Virus record (IMG/VR): IMGVR_UViG_3300033182_001560 | Span: 1 to 20,882 of that record | Length of the DNA stretch: 20,882 nucleotides | Reading direction: 5' to 3' (one strand) | Source: a virus | Part shown: positions 14,168 through 20,882 of the stretch, piece by piece | Numbering within the stretch: position 1 is the stretch's first letter | Layout: each line of letters starts with the position of its first letter | Position numbers and translations under genes: made by a program | Notes under the pieces: model-generated | Database searches by the model: none | The model's input: the letters and a program-made list of their open reading frames with translations, nothing else | What the model was told of the DNA's origin: nothing

Positions 14168-15054
14168 TATCTTGCTCCTGCTACATATTGCTGATATTGG
14201 CCCATGTTACTCATATCGCCACCATTTGCCTGCCACTGCTTGTAGCTTTCCATGGCATAGTTTTGAATTTCTTCCTGAATTATCTGTCTTAGCTTTGATT
14301 CATCCATACCAATAGTGGAGTCAGATTTCTTAACTGGGGCAGTTCCACCACTCTTAACAACTGGAGCAGTTTCAGGATTGATTGAAGGCTTTTCTGGTTG
14401 AACATACTTTTGCCCAAAATCTCTTGAAAAACCAGCGTGTTGATGCGCATCATCATTATAGTCAAACATCGTTACTGCACTATATTTTATACCTGACGTA
14501 ACCGGCTTAGACGCATGCGCAAAGATATATGTTGAAGGGAAAAATACACTGTCACCAGCTTCTGGCTTCCATGTTATATCAAGGTAAGGGAAGTACAGCT
14601 CCCCACCCTCATAATCATCATTTATATAAGATACACAAGACACCGTGCAAATATAAGAGAATCCGTGATCAGAATGAACACTGAAGTGCTCTTTAACTCC
14701 ATATCTAACAAAGTTAATTGCCTCCATATAGTTCATCGATATACCATATGTAGAACAATAATCTTTAAGGCAGTCTTTCTGCATAGATGCAACTGTAGTG
14801 TAGACATCTACAAGATCTGAAAATTCAGAAGGTGTTCCAGAAATAAATTTTTCATCCATCTTAAAGTCTACACAGTCTCTATAGTCTGGCATCTTTACAC
14901 CCTCACCAACAAGAGAATCATGCCACTTAAAGTACTCATGACTGCTATCTCTCAAAGCTGTCTCCAACCTAAGTGGTATATTATCTTCTTGAGATATCGT
15001 ATCTTTATATACTACAATTCCTAGTGATGGATCACCTAAGTGTTCTTTGCGCAT
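14167..15054 (-). CDS. 2-oxoglutarate/Fe(II) oxygenase with Pro/Lys-rich linker and helical tail (295 aa)
   Basis: Numbered from the ATG at 15054, iron ligands are H127-S-D129 in FSVHSDHGF and H180 in IFAHASKPVTSG; K190 stands at the 2-oxoglutarate position, ten after the distal His, where Arg is usual. NDDYEGGELYFPYLDITW is the middle-strand region. The last ~75 residues form a Pro/Thr/Lys linker and a helix with KLRQIIQEEIQNYAMESY, which no other oxygenase here has and which may bind a partner. The start is uncertain: 15054 lies 8 nt after the preceding stop and opens MRKEHLGDPSLGIVVY like the family, while an ATG at 15084 would overlap by 23 nt without a good ribosome site. Confidence 0.85.
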   Translation of the reverse strand: MRKEHLGDPSLGIVVYKDTISQEDNIPLRLETALRDSSHEYFKWHDSLVGEGVKMPDYRDCVDFKMDEKFISGTPSEFSDLVDVYTTVASMQKDCLKDYCSTYGISMNYMEAINFVRYGVKEHFSVHSDHGFSYICTVSCVSYINDDYEGGELYFPYLDITWKPEAGDSVFFPSTYIFAHASKPVTSGIKYSAVTMFDYNDDAHQHAGFSRDFGQKYVQPEKPSINPETAPVVKSGGTAPVKKSDSTIGMDESKLRQIIQEEIQNYAMESYKQWQANGGDMSNMGQYQQYVAGAR

Positions 15055-15061
15055 ACTAAAA

Positions 15062-15667
15062 TCAATTACCTTTCTCCGTGGCATGCCAGAAACCAGCTGA
15101 CGTTATTCTATGTCCAGATAGAATCTCAGTCACGGCATGCTCGTATCTGTCAGTTGACGGAAAGTATACCACAGAAGCTGCTACCGGTTCAATCTCTATT
15201 CCTAAATACGGAAATATTAAATTTCCACCAGTAAAATTATCATTAAAATACATTACAGTACTATAGTCTCTTCGAGGATGCCCACTAAATGTAGGTAGTA
15301 GATCACCACTAGAACCAATCTGATCCCAATGAAGATCTATCAAAAATCCAGGTCCACATTTAATTATTGAAGAATTTTCCTCGTGATCTACCAGACAATT
15401 GAAATCTTTTTCTATTTCTTTTCTTAAGAAATTGTTTTTAATTTTTAAAATGCTATCAACTTGAGAAGCTAAACTGGCTAAATGCTCATCTTTACCCGCT
15501 TGAGACCAGTCAATAGAGGAATGATTGTCTCTAGGTTTTTCTGGGATACCCCAAAGACTCGCTTTAAAAGCAAAAGAAGAAAATACTTCAGAAAAAATAG
15601 ACATCTCTTCTTCACTAAATAAATTATACATAATATGTATATCTTTTATTTTTATCTTTTTATTCAT
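15062..15667 (-). CDS. 2-oxoglutarate/Fe(II) oxygenase, compact paralog 2 (201 aa)
   Basis: Iron ligands are H113-W-D115 in IDLHWDQIG and H177 in YEHAVTEILSG, with R187 as the 2-oxoglutarate ligand. It shares the opening IKIKDIHIMYNLFSEEE and the GHPRRD and FTGGNLIFPYLGI segments with the next gene upstream (IKINDIYIVINFFSQDE, GHPSRD, FTGGELEFPDLSI), so the two are tandem duplicates. This is a single domain with no extensions, the length of a minimal prolyl-4-hydroxylase-like enzyme. It overlaps the upstream gene by 8 nt. Confidence 0.88.
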   Translation of the reverse strand: MNKKIKIKDIHIMYNLFSEEEMSIFSEVFSSFAFKASLWGIPEKPRDNHSSIDWSQAGKDEHLASLASQVDSILKIKNNFLRKEIEKDFNCLVDHEENSSIIKCGPGFLIDLHWDQIGSSGDLLPTFSGHPRRDYSTVMYFNDNFTGGNLIFPYLGIEIEPVAASVVYFPSTDRYEHAVTEILSGHRITSAGFWHATEKGN

Positions 15668-16247
15668 ATTTTTCCAATATATTCCAAAACGAACTGGAAG
15701 TAAACCTATAACCAGATAACACAGGGTTTACATGATGTATATGATTTTCATCTGAGGGAAAATATATCAATGATCCTGGAAGAGGGGTAATTTTTATTGA
15801 TAGATCTGGAAACTCTAATTCTCCACCGGTAAATTCAGTAGTGTAATAAACTATACTACTTACATCCCTACTAGGGTGGCCAGCAGGTGTTGGTATATCT
15901 AGCCCTGTACCATTATCGTTATCAATGTGACGATGAAGTCTCCAGCCTTTTTTGCATCGGGAAATGGTACCAATTTCTTCCTCGTTAAGGCGGCAGTTAA
16001 AACTTTTCTCAACGAGTTGTTTTACTAGAACGGACTTTTCAACCATTATAGATTGAGCTTTATTTACTAAGGCTAAATTATCTTCACTTTTTAAAGACAT
16101 TGACCAATCTAAAGCTTGATCTAAACTACCTACTGAGTCACCATCTATATATTCAGCTATCTCAAAAAATTTAGAAAAGAAATCAATTTCATCTTGAGAA
16201 AAAAAATTTATTACGATATAAATATCATTAATTTTAATTGTTCTCAA
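15660..16247 (-). CDS. 2-oxoglutarate/Fe(II) oxygenase, compact paralog 1 (195 aa, TTG start)
   Basis: Iron ligands are H107-I-D109 in LHRHIDNDNG and H171, the first His of HHVNPVLSG; R181 follows at +10. The start is TTG at 16247, directly after the TAG of the upstream gene, with GAGG 8 nt before it. No ATG exists before residue 50, and the N-terminus aligns with paralog 2, so the rare codon is believable. TTG may keep its expression below that of its neighbours. The single-domain length fits prolyl-4-hydroxylase-like enzymes; the substrate is unknown. Confidence 0.88.
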   Translation of the reverse strand: MRTIKINDIYIVINFFSQDEIDFFSKFFEIAEYIDGDSVGSLDQALDWSMSLKSEDNLALVNKAQSIMVEKSVLVKQLVEKSFNCRLNEEEIGTISRCKKGWRLHRHIDNDNGTGLDIPTPAGHPSRDVSSIVYYTTEFTGGELEFPDLSIKITPLPGSLIYFPSDENHIHHVNPVLSGYRFTSSSFWNILEKYE

Positions 16248-16883
16248 CTACATAACCTCAGTTATCGTATAAAATGATGGTGTAGTCCATCTCTCTCCTG
16301 ATATCATTCTTTTTACACCATGCAGATAATGTATGTCGCCCGGATGGGCAACAGCTAAACCAGGTTCAATCTTTAACTCTATATCAAACTCTGGATAATA
16401 AAACTCTCCTCCTTCAAAATTACCATTCCAATATACAATAGAATTAATATCATAAGTTGGAAAAGGGTTGGGTGAGCCATCGTTTAACTGTTTATCAGCA
16501 TGGGGTTGCTGCTCGTTACCCGGAAGCCATCTAATTAAAACAGGTGGTCTCTGATAAAGTTTTACATTAAACTTATCTTCCAATAGGTACTGCATTTTCT
16601 TAATATATTTATCTATCAGATTATAAATATCGGGATTTATTTCACCTATTATTCTACCCGAACACATCCTATCCCACCAATAGGCGGCGTCATAGGTGCA
16701 TGTACCATCTTCATTAAACTCATCTTCCATAGGATTTTCCCATCTATCTATTGTGGGAAAGAAATCCTGAAGGATCTTTAAGTCATTGAGTTCAACAAAG
16801 TTTTTCTCAATGACTATATTATCTACAGAATCACCAAAGTGACCTGGATTAATTAATGATTTTTCTTCCACAATTTCACTCAT
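16248..16883 (-). CDS. 2-oxoglutarate/Fe(II) oxygenase next to the FN3 fibre (211 aa)
   Basis: Iron ligands are H128-A-D130 in QQPHADKQ and H188 in YLHGVKRMISG, with R198 as the 2-oxoglutarate ligand. The middle strands read NGNFEGGEFYYPEFDIEL, and VLIRWLPG precedes the HxD, as in prolyl-4-hydroxylase-like enzymes. About 100 N-terminal residues are helical and acidic. It is the first gene after the (F/Y)FPP fibre and has its own promoter. The ATG at 16883 lacks a Shine-Dalgarno and lies at the predicted transcription start, so it is probably expressed from a leaderless mRNA. Its position makes it the best single candidate for modifying the fibre repeats. Confidence 0.88.
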   Translation of the reverse strand: MSEIVEEKSLINPGHFGDSVDNIVIEKNFVELNDLKILQDFFPTIDRWENPMEDEFNEDGTCTYDAAYWWDRMCSGRIIGEINPDIYNLIDKYIKKMQYLLEDKFNVKLYQRPPVLIRWLPGNEQQPHADKQLNDGSPNPFPTYDINSIVYWNGNFEGGEFYYPEFDIELKIEPGLAVAHPGDIHYLHGVKRMISGERWTTPSFYTITEVM

Positions 16884-16889
16884 TCAAAC

Positions 16890-16919
16890 ATTATACCATT
16901 GCCCCCCTCTGACAATCAA
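16890..16919 (-). promoter_or_regulatory. Promoter of the oxygenase block (extended -10, leaderless)
   Basis: On the minus strand, TTGATT (16919-16914), an 18-nt spacer and TATAAT (16895-16890) form a near-consensus promoter, with an extended -10 TGGTATAAT. Only six bases, GTTTGA, separate TATAAT from the ATG, so transcription would begin at the start codon. It shares ATGGTATAAT with the promoter at 535-543. Confidence 0.65.
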
Positions 16920-16935
16920 GCCAAAGGGGGAGCAA
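16899..16935 (-). other. GC-rich hairpin after the FN3 fibre gene
   Basis: Just past the fibre stop, TTGCTCCCCCT (minus, 16935-16925) can pair with AGGGGGGCAA (16908-16899), leaving one unpaired T and a ~16-nt loop. The hairpin has no T-run after it and overlaps the spacer of the next promoter. It may slow or process the fibre transcript instead of acting as a classic terminator. Confidence 0.5.
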
Positions 16936-16938
16936 CCA

Positions 16939-19104
16939 TTACTTAAAGTATGGCGGGAAGTATGGCGGGAAGTATGGCGGGAAGTATGGCGGGAAGTATG
17001 GCGGGAAGAATGGCGGGAAGAATGGCGGGAAGAATGGTGGGAAGAACGGTGGGAAGAATGGCGGGAAGAATGGCGGGAAATAAGGTGGGAAGTATGGCGG
17101 GAAGAATGGCGGGAAATAAGGTGGGAAATAAGGCGGGAAGAACGGTGGGAAGAACGGTGGGAAGAACGGAGGGAAATATGGTGGGAAGAATGGCGAGGTT
17201 GCCTGTCCTGCACCGCTTCTTTCATAGTATCCATTATGAGGATTTACGGTAATAAAATACTCATTATTATCTAAACCTGTAACAGTAAAGGTTTGAGAAT
17301 TAAGAGCATCAGGTACAATACCAACAAGAGTAAAAGTTGTAGTCGAAGATAAGGGTGTTAAAGCCTTATATATCTTATACTCTCTTTCAGGTGTTCCGGT
17401 ACTAGTCGAAGAACCAAAATCTGTATGTGTCCACGTAATGGTAATTTCACCAGTTGTTCCAGTCGTAGAGACAGAAACATCACTTGGATCACCAGGAATA
17501 TCTGCGGCAATTTTCCAGCTCGTAGGGGAGCTATAGGAAGAACTGGCTACGTCGTTATTGGTTCTAACTCTATACGAGTAGAATGTGCCAGATGTTAATC
17601 CTGTATGACTATAGGAAGTAGATGTAGTTCCAGTAACAAGATTACTGAACGACGCCGAAGCCTCGGAATTAGCACTGTTTGTCGTTGTAGCCACTTGAAG
17701 ATCATAGGTTACACTTGAATCACCAGAACCACTAGCTGCACTCCATGTAACAGTAATTTTATTACCATAACCCTGACCAACCTCTACAGTATGATCAGAC
17801 GAAGCAACGAAGGTATCTCCTACAGTATCAACTCCGTTCTCTCCAGTAGCCTCATGAGTACTGGTCAAACCAGTTGGTGTAGCTGGAGTACCAAAAACTA
17901 AGAAAGTTCCCAAATCCGAATATGACCCAAGAACATTCGTTCTAGTATTCTTAACTCTTACCCTGAATTGGTAAGTCGAACCACCAGTTAACCCACTAAG
18001 CGTTAAGCTAGTTCCGGTAGTTAGAGAAGCAACGGTATCATAGTTCCCTACCCCATAAGATAATTCGTAGCTGATATTAGCAGCGGTTTCACCGGCTGTC
18101 GTTGAAGCAGCTGTCCAATCTACAACAATTTGTCCAGAACCAGTTCTAGAAAAACTTTCAGAAGTCACAGTACCAGGAGTTCCAGTTGCATATCCACCGT
18201 CAACTGTTACACCAGTACTCGACTGAGCAGAGTTGTTTGTTACAACTTTAAACCAATAGTTTTGACCCAAAGTAGCGGAATCAAATGATGCCGAAGTCGA
18301 AGAAGTCGTAGTTAAAGACGTTGATGGACTAGAAGTTGTACCATAATATACAGTATAAGTTATATTACCTATAGTGTCATTTCCCGTTCCGCCCGCACTA
18401 ATCCCAGTCCAAGATATACTGAATGTACCAGGATCTGTTGTTGTGCTTGGGGTTGCTGTAAGCCCGGTTACATCTGAAGGAGCAACTAAAAGTGGGATAT
18501 TAGCGACAGTGCTAGAGGAGGAAGTATAATCTGAATCAAACAGACTATTCTTTGTAACAACCTTAAAATCATAAGTATTATTTGAATCAAGTCCAGTAAC
18601 AGTCTCTGAAGTTGTACCGTAACTAACTCCACCAAATAAAGTATAAGGTAAGGTACCATTAACCCTGTAATAAATCTGATAACTAATATTAGACGTATCA
18701 TCAGATCCAAGATCAGTTGCTTCAGACCAAGATAGTGTTAGGGCAGTTGAACTACTTACCGATGTAGTTACTGTTCCGACAGAGCCTGGTGCGCCAATGA
18801 CCTTATAAGGAGTGGAAAACTCGTAAATATCACTGTCAACACCAGCTGACGTTACATAGCACTTGAAAGTGTAGGTAGTTCCTTCGGTAGCAACCCAAGT
18901 ATTTGTGGCAAGTGCAGAAGTTCCAGTTTCTGTGTGATCTAATACCCCATCAACATACGCCTCAGTTGTGTAAACCAAGTCGGTAGAACCATCTCTACCA
19001 GCATACTCCACATCAAACGCAAAGAATATACTATTATCATAATCTAAACTTCTTGTAACATCATTAATTACTGGCTTTTTACCACCATAGTCTTTAACTG
19101 CCAT
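16939..19104 (-). CDS. Fibre/adhesin with five FN3-like domains and a C-terminal (F/Y)FPP repeat tail (721 aa)
   Basis: After an N-terminal Ig-like region (1-103), five FN3-type beta sandwiches follow at roughly 104-205, 206-307, 308-405, 406-535 and 536-635. They share endings such as TYDFKVVTKN, YWFKVVTNN, TYQFRVRVKN and FYSYRVRTNN. Residues 639-718 are exactly twenty four-residue units, FFPP or YFPP, ending YFK. There is no signal peptide, as expected for a virion protein. FN3 arrays are common in phage tails, where they bind carbohydrate surfaces weakly. The (F/Y)FPP tail is unusual and presents forty prolines and forty aromatics. The ATG at 19104 follows AGG by 8 nt. It lies between the V-T-G fibre and the first oxygenase. 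A second surface-adhesion role is inference. Confidence 0.85.
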   Translation of the reverse strand: MAVKDYGGKKPVINDVTRSLDYDNSIFFAFDVEYAGRDGSTDLVYTTEAYVDGVLDHTETGTSALATNTWVATEGTTYTFKCYVTSAGVDSDIYEFSTPYKVIGAPGSVGTVTTSVSSSTALTLSWSEATDLGSDDTSNISYQIYYRVNGTLPYTLFGGVSYGTTSETVTGLDSNNTYDFKVVTKNSLFDSDYTSSSSTVANIPLLVAPSDVTGLTATPSTTTDPGTFSISWTGISAGGTGNDTIGNITYTVYYGTTSSPSTSLTTTSSTSASFDSATLGQNYWFKVVTNNSAQSSTGVTVDGGYATGTPGTVTSESFSRTGSGQIVVDWTAASTTAGETAANISYELSYGVGNYDTVASLTTGTSLTLSGLTGGSTYQFRVRVKNTRTNVLGSYSDLGTFLVFGTPATPTGLTSTHEATGENGVDTVGDTFVASSDHTVEVGQGYGNKITVTWSAASGSGDSSVTYDLQVATTTNSANSEASASFSNLVTGTTSTSYSHTGLTSGTFYSYRVRTNNDVASSSYSSPTSWKIAADIPGDPSDVSVSTTGTTGEITITWTHTDFGSSTSTGTPEREYKIYKALTPLSSTTTFTLVGIVPDALNSQTFTVTGLDNNEYFITVNPHNGYYERSGAGQATSPFFPPYFPPFFPPFFPPFFPPYFPPYFPPFFPPYFPPYFPPFFPPFFPPFFPPFFPPFFPPFFPPYFPPYFPPYFPPYFPPYFK
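16951..17190 (-). repeat. Twenty tandem 12-bp units encoding (F/Y)FPP
   Basis: The array has a 12-bp period, coding-strand form TTC-CCG-CCA-T(A/T)C, with one TTC/TAC change giving Phe or Tyr in the first position. Units differ by a few synonymous changes (CCG/CCA/CCC/CCT-like), so it is partly degenerate. Runs of identical units (six FFPP, then four YFPP) suggest copy-number change by slippage or recombination. The other strand is rich in GGCGGGAAG and could form G-rich structures. Because 12 is a multiple of 3, other frames are also open through it. Confidence 0.95.
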
Positions 19105-19118
19105 ACTTTGTACCTACC

Positions 19119-19128
19119 ATACTATAAA
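19119..19128 (-). promoter_or_regulatory. Weak candidate promoter for the FN3 fibre gene
   Basis: TTATAGTATG on the minus strand contains TATAGT and lies ~15 nt before the fibre ATG; the same 10-mer occurs at 10941-10932 in the promoter of the four-copy oxygenase operon. No good -35 hexamer is visible, so recurrence is the main support. Confidence 0.3.
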
Positions 19129-19154
19129 ACTTCTTTTATTTTAGCATAAAATCA

Positions 19155-20882
19155 TCAGGCTGACAAGTCTCCAGTTGCAACCCAAGAATCTGAACCCCTC
19201 TTTATCAAAGTTACCATTGACCACTGATCTCTCAACTTTAGACCCGGAGTTGCATTAACTGTAACGCCAGAACCTACGGCTATTGTAGTTTGTCCAGCGC
19301 CCGTTTGGAGAACCATAATCTGTGAACCAACAGGGAAGTTAACACTTGATTCAGGTGGTACAGTCAATGTGTTGGCTGAGGCATTAGAAACTTCAACAAG
19401 CTTATCTTTGTCACCAATGGCTAAAGTGTAAGATGCTGTCTGCTGATTAAAGGCAAGGAGTGAAGATGTAAACTCAATTTCATCTGTACCATTACCTATA
19501 ATAATCTTATCGTTAGTTGAATCCCAAGCTATGCTTCCATCGGTAGAAGATGTGGTTGTTGATAATACGATAGCACTTCCAGATATTCCCACTGAAGAAG
19601 ATAATGCTGATGAACTGAGTACTTCTGAACCGTTGATATAATAAGCTTTACCAGAAGCCAGATCCATGTGCTCAGACGAGGTCCAGGCATCTGTTGAATC
19701 AACCCAATTAAATGTTTTATCTGTGGCGCCTTTGAGTGTGATGCCACCACCGTCTGCTGTTGTATCTGTTGGCGTTGCAACGGATCCAAGTTCAATATTT
19801 TTATCATCAACTGAAAGAGTGGTTGAGTTAACGGTTGTAGTTGTACCATTAACGGTTAGGTTTCCATCTACGGTAACATCATTAAAGGTAACATCATCTG
19901 TTGTTCCAACAGCCTGACCAATTGAATAAATTGGAGTTGCGCCCTCACCAGCAACAAAAGTTAAAGACACACCAGTGCCAGCTGCTGCGCCTGATAAATA
20001 GTTTCCAGTCGTGTCAGTGCCGAGGGCAACACTGTCGGCTGCAACCGTCGCAGTTAAGGTGACGTCTGAAGATCCATCCAGCGATACAGATCCAGACAAA
20101 TCACCACCCAAACTAATTGTCCTAGACGTAGTCCAGGAATCAGCCGACCCAGTTACATTACCTGTCACATTACCAGTGACATTGCCGGTAAGATCGCCCG
20201 TTACATCAGCGGTAACGGTATTGAATGTTACATCAGAAGTTGTTTCTACTGCCTGGCCAATTGAATATGTCGGAGTAGCACCCTCGCCAGCAGTAAATGA
20301 TAGCGATACACCAGTACCCGCTGCTGCACCAGACAAATAATTTCCAGTAGTATCTGTACCTAGTGCGACTGAATTTGGCTCAATAGTAGTAGTTATTGAA
20401 ACATTTTCAGATCCATCAACAGAAGCACTACCAGTAACATCACCAGATAATGATATTGTCCTAGAAGTTTGCCAGGCTGAAGCCGTGCTTGCATTACCCG
20501 TCACATTACCTGTTACATTACCTGTAAGGTCACCAGTAACGTCACCGGTAACATTACCAGTAAGATCACCTGTAACGTTACCAGTAACATTCCCCAATAA
20601 ATCGCCATCAACATCGCCAGTTAAATCTCCGGTAAAAGTGCTATTTAAGGAATCAACTAATAGAACTGGTGTGGCATCTTGGCTATAAACGTTACCTGTA
20701 ACGTTGCCGGTAACGTTACCGGTAAGATTACCAGTTACATTGCCCGTGACATCACCAGTGACATTTCCAGTTACATTACCTGTGACATCTCCTGCTAAAT
20801 CACCAGTTACATCGCCTGTAAGATTACCCGTGACATTGCCGGTAACATTACCAGTAACATTACCAGTTAAATCGCCCGTGAC
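19155..20882 (-). CDS. Phage tail fibre with V-T-G repeats (partial, N-terminus beyond the right edge)
   Basis: The frame is open from the window edge at 20882 to the TGA at 19155, giving 575 residues here; the ATG at 20597 is internal to the repeats and is not the start. The N-terminal visible part is a run of G-N/D-V/L-T units, interrupted by VYSQDATPVLLVDSLNS. Two copies of a ~90-residue module follow (SRTISL to VTFN), then a beta-rich region with TTVNSTTLSVDDKNIELGS and a C-terminal domain ending in SMVTLIKRGSDSWVATGDLSA. This build matches trimeric tail fibres of marine T4-like phages, where such repeats form a shaft and the last domain contacts the receptor. A 50-nt gap separates it from the FN3 fibre gene. 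Confidence 0.85.
   Translation of the reverse strand, partial: VTGDLTGNVTGNVTGNVTGNLTGDVTGDLAGDVTGNVTGNVTGDVTGNVTGNLTGNVTGNVTGNVYSQDATPVLLVDSLNSTFTGDLTGDVDGDLLGNVTGNVTGDLTGNVTGDVTGDLTGNVTGNVTGNASTASAWQTSRTISLSGDVTGSASVDGSENVSITTTIEPNSVALGTDTTGNYLSGAAAGTGVSLSFTAGEGATPTYSIGQAVETTSDVTFNTVTADVTGDLTGNVTGNVTGNVTGSADSWTTSRTISLGGDLSGSVSLDGSSDVTLTATVAADSVALGTDTTGNYLSGAAAGTGVSLTFVAGEGATPIYSIGQAVGTTDDVTFNDVTVDGNLTVNGTTTTVNSTTLSVDDKNIELGSVATPTDTTADGGGITLKGATDKTFNWVDSTDAWTSSEHMDLASGKAYYINGSEVLSSSALSSSVGISGSAIVLSTTTSSTDGSIAWDSTNDKIIIGNGTDEIEFTSSLLAFNQQTASYTLAIGDKDKLVEVSNASANTLTVPPESSVNFPVGSQIMVLQTGAGQTTIAVGSGVTVNATPGLKLRDQWSMVTLIKRGSDSWVATGDLSA
19869..20477 (-). repeat. Two tandem ~90-residue fibre modules
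   Basis: Copies at 20477-20211 and 20138-19869 both run from W-x-TSRTISL to DVTFN and share ALGTDTTGNYLSGAAAG. They are separated by a short V-T-G stretch (20210-20139). DNA similarity is clear but imperfect, pointing to an older duplication or repeated exchange. Confidence 0.85.
20484..20882 (-). repeat. 12-bp periodic V-T-G (GNVT/GDLT) repeat array
   Basis: More than twenty four-residue units G-(N/D)-(V/L)-T are visible, interrupted once at about 20692-20630. Wobble positions vary while the protein is kept, so selection acts on the peptide. The array continues past the window edge. Such arrays form fibre shafts and recombine easily. Confidence 0.9.

Noticed and set aside
16950-17252. Plus-strand open frame of repeated MAGS/MAGR/MVGR units
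   Set aside because: It is the antisense of the (F/Y)FPP array. A 12-bp repeat without stops is open in several frames, and there is no ribosome site or neighbour to support it.
20597-20597. ATG at 20597 as start of the V-T-G fibre
   Set aside because: The frame stays open upstream to the window edge with the same repeats, so this Met is internal (it replaces Leu/Val in a repeat) and the gene is partial.
20011-20688. Plus-strand frames rich in PVTLPVTLPV
   Set aside because: They are antisense shadows of the V-T-G fibre repeats; the minus-strand frame is continuous and matches phage fibres.
20484-20882. N-V-T repeats as N-glycosylation sequons
   Set aside because: The match to N-x-T is a by-product of the repeat; a bacterial virus gives no reason to expect oligosaccharyltransferase at these sites.
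1-20882. T4-like cyanophage identity
   Set aside because: No photosynthesis gene or other cyanophage hallmark appears; the WhiB-like domain and P450 type point elsewhere, though the fibre style is shared with many marine phages.

Overview
The window is a low-GC, gene-dense stretch of a tailed bacteriophage genome, probably marine. Genes abut or overlap by 1-10 nt through TAATG and ATGA junctions, nearly all lie on the minus strand, and fibre proteins sit at the right edge. I infer an actinobacterial host, not proven, from three signs: a WhiB-like cysteine domain, a P450 whose heme loop follows the actinobacterial CYP124/CYP125 pattern, and two promoters placed to give leaderless mRNAs. No tRNA, CRISPR array, integrase or insertion sequence was seen.

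Layout. 1-417 (minus): the start of one gene and a small beta-rich virion-type protein. 551-2192 (plus): a two-gene unit with its own extended -10 promoter and a probable bidirectional terminator, encoding an unknown 141-aa protein and a complete cytochrome P450; this is the only plus-strand unit and looks like a moron. 2272-16883 (minus): a long co-directional block with twelve 2-oxoglutarate/Fe(II) oxygenase genes, interspersed with an FkbM-type methyltransferase, a WhiB-like/SGNH fusion, a methyltransferase-like protein, a DUF6065-like protein, a glutathione-peroxidase-fold protein that lacks its catalytic residues, and four small unknown genes. 16939-20882 (minus): two fibre genes. One has five FN3-like domains ending in twenty (F/Y)FPP repeats; the other has V-T-G repeats, two tandem copies of a ~90-residue module and a C-terminal knob-like domain, and runs off the window.

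Reading in the direction of transcription, the order is V-T-G fibre, FN3/(F/Y)FPP fibre, then the oxygenases, most of them prolyl-4-hydroxylase-like. The main hypothesis is that this block is a virion-modification cassette: oxygenases hydroxylate the proline- and aromatic-rich fibre repeats or other surface molecules, and the methyltransferases and SGNH domain add further decorations. The sequence shows the clustering and the intact active-site motifs; substrate and purpose are inference.
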